DNA from: PUPG01 sp964463915
GTDB lineage: Bacteria > Bacteroidota > Bacteroidia > Bacteroidales > UBA7960
Assembly (NCBI GenBank): GCA_964463915.1
Contig: CAYXEH010000083.1
Location: 1 to 6,199, forward strand
Reading direction: 5' to 3'
DNA: 6,199 nucleotides
The notes beneath the pieces were generated by a model. That model was given only the letters and a program-made list of their open reading frames with translations, was not told the DNA's origin and searched no databases. A program made the position numbers and the translations under genes. Below, one piece after another: positions 1 through 4,990 of the stretch (its first letter is position 1; each line of letters begins with the position of its first letter).

Positions 1-143
1 ACATGCCGGTGACCCTGGAGGAGATCATGGCCTCGGAAAAGAAATACCTTACCCGCTATGAAAAACATCCCCTGCGCACCGACTGGGTGTATTTCCGGAA
101 AGCTTTCTGTAATATTGTATTCCGGAATGCAAGGAGCAAATAG
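1..143 (+). CDS. C-terminal tail of a probable sugar transferase (5' end outside window)
   Basis: The frame whose codons begin at base 3 is open from the window edge to a TAG at 141-143 and gives about 46 residues. They include EEIMASEKKYL, then KHPLRTDWVYF, and end in RNARSK. The alternation of acidic/basic helix, a Pro-Leu-x-Thr-Asp step and an aromatic amphipathic end resembles the extreme C-terminus of bacterial sugar transferases (polyprenyl-phosphate glycosylphosphotransferases) from Bacteroidota polysaccharide loci. Those membrane enzymes move the first sugar phosphate onto undecaprenyl phosphate. The catalytic region is outside the window, so the identity is inferred from a short tail plus the neighbouring glycosyltransferase 30 bases downstream. 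That a gene ends here is fairly secure; the product name is tentative, and another polysaccharide enzyme is possible. Confidence 0.55.
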   Translation, partial: MPVTLEEIMASEKKYLTRYEKHPLRTDWVYFRKAFCNIVFRNARSK

Positions 144-173
144 GGCTTTGACGGGCATCAACCTTTAGTTATT

Positions 174-1295
174 ATGCGCATATTGTTTGTACACGCCATC
201 GGGAAGAGCAAGTTCGGAGGGGGAGAGAAATGGGTGGTTTCGGCGGCGGCCGGCCTGCGCGACAGGGGGCATCACGTGGTGGTGGGCGGCCGGGGCCATT
301 CACAGCTTCTGCAGGTGGCCCGGGAGGCGGGGCTGGAAACGGTCAACTTCAACATCCTCAGTGACATCAGCCCTTATCATGTATTCCGAATTGCCCGGTT
401 TATGTGCCGGCATCAAACGGACGTGGTGATCACCCGCGGAACCAACCTGGCGATTGTGGGGCTGGCGGCCCGGATGGCAGGTAACCCCCCGGTGATTGTG
501 CGTCACGGTCTGCCCCTGATGAGCAGGATACGCAAGCACCTGTTCCTGATGCGGAACCTGGCTGATGGCATCATCACCAACACCCAATCCATCAAAGCGC
601 ATTACGAATCGAACAACTGGCTGCCCCCGGGGTTCACCCGGGTGGTGTACAACGGCACGATGGCCTGCGGCAATACGGGGAATGGTGGAAACGCCGAAGC
701 CATCCCTGCCGAACGTTTCCCCGGGAAAAGGGTCGTGCTGGCCGTTGGTCGCCTGGCCCGCCAGAAAGGGTATCACGACCTCATCGATGCCATTGCCCTG
801 CTGAAAGGGCGCTATAACAACCTGCTGTTTGTCATCCTGGGAAGCGGGAAACTCCTGGGCAGGCTCAGGGCCCATGCCCGAAGGCGCGGGGTGGAACACC
901 TGATCCGCTTCGAGGGCTTTGTCAGGGATGTGTCACCGTATTTGAGAGAATGCGAACTGTTCGTGCTGACCTCCCTGTATGAGGGGATGCCCAATGCCGC
1001 CATGGAAGCCATGGCCCACGGCAAACCGGTGATCCTGACCAATGTGAACGGGGCCCCGGAACTCATCCCCGATAAGGAGAAGGGAGTCCTGGTGCCGCCC
1101 CGCTGCCCCAGAACCATTGCCGATTCCATGATCCGCCTGCTGGAAAACCCACAGCTGCGCCATAAGATGGGTTGTGAAGCACGGGCCCACGTGGCCGGGA
1201 ACTTCCCCATGGAAACCATGGTGGAAGAGATGGAAGCCTACCTGCTTGAAATGGTTGACAAGAAGCCGGGGGGCAGGAATTCAAAGAGAGGATGA
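174..1295 (+). CDS. Family GT4 glycosyltransferase
   Basis: This 373-residue protein has the length and two-domain GT-B architecture of retaining GT4 glycosyltransferases, which transfer a sugar from a nucleotide-sugar donor to a growing lipid-linked glycan at the cytoplasmic face. The N-terminal Rossmann half opens with MRILFVHAIG and a glycine-rich FGGGEKW loop (residues 14-20), typical of the acceptor-side domain. The C-terminal half has the phosphate-binding GRLARQKG segment (192-199) and the EX7E motif in YEGMPNAAME, with Glu270 and Glu278 contacting the donor in this family. It then runs through GKPVI and NGAPELI (283-298). The ATG at 174 is chosen because the Rossmann strand starts immediately there; no strong Shine-Dalgarno is visible. 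It lies 30 bases after the preceding gene, suggesting one operon. Donor and acceptor sugars cannot be read from the sequence. No frameshift or missing motif is seen. Confidence 0.95.
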   Translation: MRILFVHAIGKSKFGGGEKWVVSAAAGLRDRGHHVVVGGRGHSQLLQVAREAGLETVNFNILSDISPYHVFRIARFMCRHQTDVVITRGTNLAIVGLAARMAGNPPVIVRHGLPLMSRIRKHLFLMRNLADGIITNTQSIKAHYESNNWLPPGFTRVVYNGTMACGNTGNGGNAEAIPAERFPGKRVVLAVGRLARQKGYHDLIDAIALLKGRYNNLLFVILGSGKLLGRLRAHARRRGVEHLIRFEGFVRDVSPYLRECELFVLTSLYEGMPNAAMEAMAHGKPVILTNVNGAPELIPDKEKGVLVPPRCPRTIADSMIRLLENPQLRHKMGCEARAHVAGNFPMETMVEEMEAYLLEMVDKKPGGRNSKRG

Positions 1296-1457
1296 AACGC
1301 AAGCCAGAACCAGCTTGGTTATTTAGAATTACCCACATTCGTGGCTGAAGGCAGCCATTTCAGCATACCCCTGAACCTGCCCGCAGGCGTGTACATTGCA
1401 AGGATAACCCACGCCGGGCAGGTGTCCACACAGAAGATCCGGATTGCACCCAGGTAA
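1296..1457 (+). pseudogene. Remnant of a T9SS type A C-terminal sorting domain
   Basis: Directly after the glycosyltransferase TGA, in the same frame, 53 codons stay open to a TAA at 1455-1457. Residues encoded from about 1341 onward (VAEGSHFSIPLNLPAG, then VYIARITHAG and STQKIRIAPR) match the end of a Por/type IX secretion sorting domain. In Bacteroidota this β-sandwich tail directs large exported proteins through the outer membrane; its hallmarks are LPAGVY and a terminal basic KI.I strand. No start codon precedes it in frame and no cargo protein body exists upstream, because the intact glycosyltransferase abuts it. I read it as the 3' remnant of a deleted secreted-protein gene. A programmed readthrough of the glycosyltransferase stop is conceivable but unlikely, since a cytoplasmic GT4 enzyme would gain nothing from this tail. 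Confidence 0.7.
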
Positions 1458-1559
1458 ACACCGGCAGTGAGCTTCTTCTTTCCCTCAGACTTTTCTGCAG
1501 GGGGTGATGAACCCCAAAAAAATTTGCCCAAAGGATAATTCATATCAGTTCCTTATTTG

Positions 1560-1567
1560 TATTTTTG
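1560..1567 (+). promoter_or_regulatory. Candidate Bacteroidota -7 promoter box
   Basis: TATTTTTG matches the Bacteroidota σ-ABfr -7 consensus TAnnTTTG exactly. No TTTG element stands at the usual distance upstream (the nearest TTTG, at 1523-1526, is too far), so the site is only half supported. If used, it would give the UGDH gene a leader of roughly 350 bases made of the hairpin-rich interval. Confidence 0.25.
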
Positions 1568-1620
1568 TCTTCGGCGCTGCCGTGCGGTTTGCGTAAGGGC
1601 TGCCAGGCCGGTGAAGTCAG

Positions 1621-1640
1621 GGGTGGCGTATCGCCCACCC
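1621..1640. repeat. Inverted repeat / stem-loop
   Basis: GGGTG at 1621-1625 pairs with CACCC at 1636-1640. GCG at 1626-1628 pairs with CGC at 1632-1634 around a TAT loop, leaving one bulged C at 1635. The result is an eight-pair imperfect hairpin inside the GC-rich non-coding interval. It has no T run, so it is not a classical terminator. Confidence 0.45.
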
Positions 1641-1673
1641 GCTGCCCGACCTTGTACTGTTGACCGGGCCCCC

Positions 1674-1703
1674 GGACCGGTATTGACGATCGGAAAACGG
1701 TCC
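1674..1703. repeat. Inverted repeat (GGACCG / CGGTCC)
   Basis: GGACCG at 1674-1679 is perfectly complementary to CGGTCC at 1698-1703, with an 18-base loop. It lies between two other stem-loops, so the interval can fold into a row of hairpins. Six pairs over this loop is weak evidence taken alone. Confidence 0.3.
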
Positions 1704-1708
1704 CTGGC

Positions 1709-1727
1709 CGGTCACCTGTTGTGACCG
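1709..1727. repeat. Perfect 7-bp hairpin with GGTCAC core
   Basis: CGGTCAC (1709-1715), loop CTGTT, then GTGACCG (1721-1727) form a perfect seven-pair stem. The GGTCAC/GTGACC core and CCTGT loop resemble the bases after the assembly gap (GGGTCACACCTGTCAC around 3480-3495). The two non-coding regions may therefore carry related palindromic repeats. Confidence 0.45.
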
Positions 1728-1926
1728 AAAGGGCGAAGCCGTGCCGGCCCGGAGGCTGCAGCCGCTGGCAGCTACCCCCGGTGCAACCCGCGACGGGCCA
1801 TGCCCGGTGCAGGCGGCCGGCTTGCCGCTGTTAAGGGCTGCAGGCAAAAGTTCGCCGCTGCAGCTGCCCCCGGCAACCCATCCCAATGAAATCAACAATC
1901 CAACTACATATCTAAACCATAATTAT

Positions 1927-3296
1927 ATGTCAGAAGTTTCCACTATTTGTTGTATCGGGGCAGGCTACGTGGGCGGCCCCACCATGGCTGTTTTTGCCTA
2001 TAAATGTCCGCACATTAAAGTCATCGTGGTTGACAGCAATCCGGAGAAGATCGCTGCCTGGAACACCGATGAACTGCCCGTGTATGAGCCGGGCCTGCTG
2101 GAAATTGTGAAGGAGGTTCGTGGCAGGAACCTGTTTTTCTCGACCGATGTGGATGCGGCCATCGACGCGGCAGAGATGATCTTCATCTCGGTGAATACCC
2201 CCACCAAAACCTACGGGGTGGGCAAAGGCATGGCCGCTGACCTGAAGTACGTCGAAATGTGCACCCGGCAGATCGCCAGGGTGGCCAAGGACGATAAGAT
2301 CATCGTGGAAAAATCGACCCTGCCGGTACGCACGGCCGAAAGCATCAAGGCCATTATCAACGGCAGCGAATCTGACTTCAACTTCCAGGTACTGTCGAAC
2401 CCGGAATTCCTGGCAGAAGGAACAGCCATCAATGACCTGCTGTATGGCGACCGTGTGCTGATCGGCGGAGACCAGACCCCGGAAGGTCTCAAAGCGATCA
2501 AGGCCCTTTCTGACATTTACGCCAACTGGCTCCCGCGCGAACGGATCGTTGAAACGCGGCTGTGGTCATCGGAGCTGAGCAAACTCACTGCCAATGCCTT
2601 CCTGGCCCAGCGGGTATCGTCGATCAATGCCATCTCTGCACTGTGCGAAAGAACCGGAGCGGACGTGGACGAAGTGGCTTGCGCCGTGGGGATGGACAGC
2701 CGCATCGGGCCCAAATTCCTGAAGGCCTCCGTGGGCTTCGGCGGAAGCTGCTTCCAGAAAGACATCCTGAACCTGGTCTACCTGTGTCGCTATTTTGGGC
2801 TGCCCGAAGTGGCCGATTACTGGGAGCAGGTGATCAAAATGAACGATCATCAGAAACACCGTTTTGCCCAGCAGGTGATCACCACCCTGTTCAACACCGT
2901 ATCGGGCAAGAAGATCTCAATGTTGGGATGGGCGTTTAAGAAGGACACCAACGACAGCCGGGAGTCAGCCGCGATCTATGTATCGGACGAGTTGCTTCAG
3001 GATCAGGCCGAGATCCACGTATACGACCCCCGGGTAAGCCCGGAGCGCATGGTGGACGACCTGATGTACCTGCAGCAGACCAAGGAAGGAAACGGCAGTC
3101 ACATCCTCACGGAAGAACAGATCCGCGAACGCCTGGTGATCCACCCGGAACCGTATTTCGCCCTGAAAGATGCCCACGCCGTGATGGTCATAACGGAATG
3201 GGATGAGTTCAAAGAATATGACTGGCAGCGCATCTACGACGAGATGCTTAAACCCGCTTTCCTGTTCGACGGCCGCAACATCCTCGACGCCAAAGC
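1927..3296 (+). CDS. ugd: UDP-glucose 6-dehydrogenase (C-terminal end lost in gap)
   Basis: The enzyme oxidises UDP-glucose to UDP-glucuronate in two NAD-dependent steps in the cytoplasm, supplying a uronic acid donor for surface glycans. The 457 visible residues cover nearly the whole family length. They show the NAD-binding GAGYVG (11-16), the YEPGL substrate loop (53-57), EKSTLPVR (128-135) and NPEFLAEGTAI (158-168). Lys219 and Asn223 occur in ELSKLTANAF, and the nucleophile Cys275 and Asp279 in GFGGSCFQKD, followed by the C-terminal GWAFKKDTNDSR (334-345) and FDGRN (447-451). The sequence is of the animal-like subgroup (CIGAGYVGGPTMAV). ATG 1927 is chosen because the NAD-binding strand begins just after it; an in-frame upstream extension from 1741 is low-complexity and unlike the family. 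Only the final short stretch and the stop fall in the N gap. It follows a long leader and so may be transcribed separately from the glycosyltransferase. Confidence 0.96.
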
Positions 3297-3396
3297 NNNN
3301 NNNNNNNNNNNNNNNNNNNNNNNNNNNNNNNNNNNNNNNNNNNNNNNNNNNNNNNNNNNNNNNNNNNNNNNNNNNNNNNNNNNNNNNNNNNNNNNN
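3297..3396. other. Assembly gap (100 Ns)
   Basis: Exactly 100 Ns, the conventional placeholder for a gap of unknown size. It removes the UGDH stop codon and anything between it and the palindromes at 3422. The reading frame across the gap has no meaning, so the apparent continuation of the UGDH frame to 3516 should be ignored. Confidence 0.98.
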
Positions 3397-3421
3397 AACA
3401 GCGGCACACGTTACAAGGAGA

Positions 3422-3436
3422 GATCCCGAAGGGATC
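3422..3436. repeat. Perfect palindrome GATCCC-GAA-GGGATC
   Basis: A six-pair stem with a GAA loop, 25 bases after the assembly gap. With the next palindrome (both have a CCC…GAA…GGG heart) it looks like a REP-like intergenic repeat unit. Whether it recurs in the genome cannot be seen from this window. Confidence 0.5.
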
Positions 3437-3469
3437 CCCCGCTGCTAACAGGGGACTGCGACACTGCGA

Positions 3470-3486
3470 TGACCCTGAAGGGGTCA
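3470..3486. repeat. Perfect palindrome TGACCC-TGAAG-GGGTCA
   Basis: A six-pair stem with a five-base TGAAG loop, 33 bases after the first palindrome. Stem and loop share the CCC…GAA…GGG heart with it, which suggests members of one repeat family. It is followed by CACCTGTCAC, reminiscent of the hairpin at 1709-1727. Confidence 0.5.
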
Positions 3487-3527
3487 CACCTGTCACATCC
3501 AATACGTTCATCATGATAATATGACCA

Positions 3528-3540
3528 TCGGGAATCCCGA
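3528..3540. repeat. Short palindrome TCGGGA-A-TCCCGA
   Basis: Two perfectly complementary hexamers separated by one base; realistically a five-pair stem with a three-base loop. A T tract (3558-3563) lies 18 bases later, too far for a typical intrinsic terminator. It could be a third repeat element or a protein-binding site upstream of the promoter-like box at 3577. Confidence 0.35.
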
Positions 3541-3576
3541 CTCCCACTCCGGTCGTATTTTTTCCTTTTTTAATCC

Positions 3577-3584
3577 TATTTTTG
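3577..3584 (+). promoter_or_regulatory. Probable Bacteroidota -7 box for the 3629 gene
   Basis: TATTTTTG is an exact match to the TAnnTTTG -7 consensus of Bacteroidota primary σ promoters, and its place 45 bases upstream of the ATG at 3629 suits a short leader. No clear -33 TTTG is present; only T tracts lie at roughly the right distance. Transcription would start near 3590 and cover the small exported protein and, 21 bases beyond it, the HTH gene. Confidence 0.4.
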
Positions 3585-3616
3585 ATCTAATCAAAAGATT
3601 GTTTTGTTGAACAAAA

Positions 3617-3622
3617 AAGGAA
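3617..3622 (+). promoter_or_regulatory. Ribosome binding site of the 3629 gene
   Basis: AAGGAA lies eight bases before ATG 3629 in an A-rich context. It is the clearest Shine-Dalgarno site in the window and supports this start codon for a small gene that might otherwise be doubted. Confidence 0.55.
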
Positions 3623-3628
3623 AAAATA

Positions 3629-3841
3629 ATGAAAGACCATGTTACGAAATTCCTGGCCACATGGGCCATTGTAATACTCGTGGGCCTGCAGGCTGCGGCA
3701 CAGCCCATGCCACCGGGCAGTTACGGAGAAGATGAACACCAGAAACCCGCATCGCTGGAAGCCGGCCTGGTAATACTGCTGGCCATGGCGGGGAGTTACG
3801 GTGTCAAAAAGCTGTTCGACGACAGACAGAAATTTGACTGA
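3629..3841 (+). CDS. Small exported protein with PID-CTERM-like C-terminal segment
   Basis: This 70-residue protein has an N-terminal signal peptide: a Lys near the start, a hydrophobic core at about residues 8-20 (LATWAIVILVGL) and an AAA cleavage site at 22-24 followed by QPMPPG. A short hydrophilic Pro/Gly/Glu/His stretch (26-40) leads to a second hydrophobic segment, LEAGLVILLAMAGSYGVKKL (43-62), ending in basic residues. The order signal peptide, short spacer, acidic residue plus glycine, hydrophobic segment and basic GVKK end resembles the PID-CTERM protein-sorting tails of very small Bacteroidota proteins. Their canonical tail begins P-I/V-D-G-G, here degenerate as SLEAG. Function is unknown in that group; cell-envelope placement is inferred. 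It has its own -7 box and the best ribosome site in the window. The HTH gene starts 21 bases after its stop, suggesting co-transcription. Confidence 0.75.
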   Translation: MKDHVTKFLATWAIVILVGLQAAAQPMPPGSYGEDEHQKPASLEAGLVILLAMAGSYGVKKLFDDRQKFD

Positions 3842-3862
3842 CAGGCAGAAATAATACTGTAC

Positions 3863-4675
3863 ATGGAAAAACCAATTCAACTACGCCGCGTCCTTGAAAT
3901 CTACAAATTCAACCTCATCATTGCGGCGGTGGCCCACTGCACCAAATGTGAGCCACCCGGAAACCCCTACGACAGCATCGGGCTGAAGCTGATGCGGCCC
4001 GCACCCGGTCAGGAGCACGGAGACCGATTAATTCCCGTAGACAATGAGGGCCCTGGCGACCGCTTCAGGCCCGGGGACGGCAACAAACCAGAAGGCCGGC
4101 CCCGGGCCGGGGGTGGCACCGGGAATAAGGAACAACTCCCCGCAAAGCTTTCCGATAACAAGAACGTACCGCTTCCGCGGGATGGCAACGATGGCGACCA
4201 ACCCGGTCCTCTGGAAGATTTACCAGAAGCGATCACCGCAGACGTACCGGCCAGCCCCGTTTCCGGCAAGGAAATGACCGTGACAACCAGTAAGCGGCAG
4301 GTGAGCTACCGCCGCGAAACATTCGAGGTAGAACAATTACAGTACTACTGTTCGGACAGCCGTCAGGCATTCACCAATAAAGCCCTCGATGCCATCAACC
4401 AGGAAGCCGCCGCCGAAGCCTACCGCAAGCAATATGGTCTCCCCACGGCAGAAGAGATCCGCCAGATCAGAGACAACTACGGCCTTGACACAGGCACCAT
4501 GGCCACCCTGCTGGGGGTTGGCCGGTCCACCTACCACAACTACGAAGCAGGAAGCATCCCCCAGCGGTCAACCGCCCGGCTTATTCAGCTGGCGGCAAAA
4601 AGAGAAAACATCGAAGCCCTGGCCGAACTCGCCGGTGTCGACCTGCCCGGCCACGTGGATGCCGGGGCGGAATGA
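3863..4675 (+). CDS. MqsA/YgiT-type HTH protein with disordered N-terminal extension
   Basis: In this 270-residue protein, residues 131-258 align with Bacteroidota proteins described as YgiT-type zinc finger/HTH or SocA-type antitoxins. SPVSGKEM opens the domain, then comes a β-rich YRRETFEVEQLQYYC and the helix-turn-helix. The HTH includes AEEIRQIRDNYGLD (196-209), LLGVGRSTYHNYEAG (216-230) and ARLIQLAAK (238-246). Relatives often start right at SPxTGKEM and may continue into a Panacea (DUF4065) domain. Here the protein ends soon after residue 258, and no such domain follows. Zinc ligands are mostly missing: SPVSGKEM replaces the first CxxC and Ser166 stands where a second cysteine is usual. 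About 128 extra N-terminal residues have a short hydrophobic run (FNLIIAAVA, 16-24), a CTKC pair (26-29) and then a long Gly/Pro/Asp/Arg-rich, probably disordered arm. I do not recognise that region. No good start lies next to the domain, so ATG 3863 is kept. Probably a DNA-binding autoregulator or antitoxin-like protein without a visible toxin. Confidence 0.8.
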   Translation: MEKPIQLRRVLEIYKFNLIIAAVAHCTKCEPPGNPYDSIGLKLMRPAPGQEHGDRLIPVDNEGPGDRFRPGDGNKPEGRPRAGGGTGNKEQLPAKLSDNKNVPLPRDGNDGDQPGPLEDLPEAITADVPASPVSGKEMTVTTSKRQVSYRRETFEVEQLQYYCSDSRQAFTNKALDAINQEAAAEAYRKQYGLPTAEEIRQIRDNYGLDTGTMATLLGVGRSTYHNYEAGSIPQRSTARLIQLAAKRENIEALAELAGVDLPGHVDAGAE

Positions 4676-4905
4676 CCAACTTGCCTGAAGGTGTGATCCC
4701 TCAAAGCATGAACCCACAACCGGAGGTGCGTCAGCCCCAACTAACCAACAAAGACTACCTGATGGAAGAGGGTTTTGAGGACGTTGTTTCTCCCGGGAAG
4801 CCGATCAAAAAAGCATTTGAGACCGGCTTGATCAAGGATGGACATGGTTGGATGCAGATGCTGGAGAGCCGGGAATGTACCAATGCACGGACTCAGGGAA
4901 GCTGA
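4672..4905 (+). pseudogene. Internal fragment of a HEPN nucleotidyltransferase-substrate-binding protein
   Basis: A 77-codon frame begins at an ATG overlapping the HTH stop (ATGA, 4672-4675). Residues about 27-68 (KDYLMEEGFEDV, SPGKPIKKAFETGLIKDGHG, WMQMLESR) match the middle of the HEPN family pairing with MNT nucleotidyltransferases (NTase_sub_bind, HI0074-like). Complete members are about 130-140 residues. Their N-terminal helices with FEYTFELAWK are absent; the first 26 residues (MTNLPEGVIP…) have no counterpart. After MLESR the family continues RNxxSH, but this frame reads RECTNARTQGS and stops, so the conserved Asn-x3-His is lost and the C-terminal helices are missing. Intact relatives act as the toxin or partner of HEPN/MNT toxin-antitoxin pairs. 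I call this a pseudogene; the ATGA overlap would still allow translation of a nonfunctional peptide. Confidence 0.75.
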
Positions 4906-4990
4906 TATCGATTTCATCCGGCGGACGTTAAAAAAGTTCCCGGAAGTGGAAGCCGCCTGGATATATGGAAGCCGGGCAAAAGGCACCTAA
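4883..4990 (+). pseudogene. N-terminal fragment of an MNT-type nucleotidyltransferase
   Basis: The ATG at 4883 opens a 35-codon frame reading MHGLREADIDFIRRTLKKF, then PEVEAAWIYGSRAKGT, and ends at TAA 4988-4990. This is the normal start of a minimal nucleotidyltransferase (MNT, HI0073/MntA-like): an N-terminal helix, the P-E-V-E strand and the GSRAKG nucleotide-binding motif. Family members continue with a GSDxDL segment supplying the two catalytic aspartates; here the frame stops straight after GSRAKGT, so the active site is absent. Intact members AMPylate or otherwise antagonise a HEPN toxin. The fragment overlaps the HEPN remnant by 23 bases. Its end runs into the ABC exporter coding sequence, marking a deletion or recombination junction near 4985-4998. 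Confidence 0.8.

Larger units (their letters stand above)
1458..1926. other. Long non-coding interval, GC-rich and hairpin-rich
   Basis: This 469-base stretch holds no convincing gene. Its first 110 bases are mixed in composition and include a small hairpin (GGGGT/ACCCC, 1501-1515) followed by an A run. About 1570-1880 is very GC-rich, with several stem-loops listed separately and the tokens GCTGCAG and CCCGGTGCA each occurring more than once. The last 45 bases turn sharply AT-rich just before the UGDH start. Open frames on both strands here give Pro/Ala/Gly/Ser-rich translations without family motifs. It may act as a structured 5' leader or a degenerate repeat region; I cannot match it to a known riboswitch. 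Confidence 0.6.
3397..3628. other. Non-coding interval with palindromes and promoter-like end
   Basis: Between the gap and the next gene there is no credible reading frame. The first 150 bases are GC-rich and contain three short palindromes. From about 3556 the sequence becomes strongly A/T-rich, with T tracts, a TAnnTTTG box and an A-rich ribosome-binding region. The opening AACAGCGGCA (3397-3406) recurs in reverse complement at 1823-1832 in the other non-coding interval. Confidence 0.7.

Noticed and set aside
300..899. Long minus-strand frame of 199 codons
   Set aside because: Antisense shadow of the GT4 glycosyltransferase; no recognisable domain.
1292..1348. 18-codon + strand frame starting ATGA over the glycosyltransferase stop, preceded by AGAGAGG
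   Set aside because: The arrangement looks like translational coupling, but the peptide is too short and has no recognisable motif or continuation.
1501..1522. Hairpin GGGGT/ACCCC plus homopolymer as a terminator of the glycosyltransferase transcript
   Set aside because: The stem is followed by an A run rather than a T run on the + strand, and no minus-strand gene would use it in the other direction.
1319..1543. Minus-strand 74-codon frame with a fair AAGGA-like site upstream
   Set aside because: Much of it is the antisense of the T9SS sorting tail, which gives a recognisable protein on the + strand; the minus translation shows no family motif.
1750..1830. Possible cobalamin-type riboswitch suggested by GGTGCAAC and GCCGCTGG-like words
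   Set aside because: The characteristic B12-box and core elements do not appear in the right order on either strand.
1617..1898. Minus-strand 93-codon frame in the GC-rich interval
   Set aside because: Low-complexity Gly/Ser/Ala/Arg translation, no domain, and it lies over the hairpin-rich non-coding DNA.
1741..1926. In-frame upstream extension of UGDH starting at GTG 1741
   Set aside because: The extra 62 residues are Pro/Ala/Arg-rich and unlike any UGDH N-terminus; the NAD-binding strand and GAGYVG motif begin right after ATG 1927.
3397..3516. Continuation of the UGDH frame past the N gap
   Set aside because: The gap length is unknown, so the frame is arbitrary; the translation after the gap is unlike a UGDH C-terminus.
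3523..3563. Intrinsic terminator ending in the T tract 3558-3563
   Set aside because: The nearest stem is only about four pairs with a ten-base loop, and the better palindrome (3528-3540) is 18 bases from the T tract.
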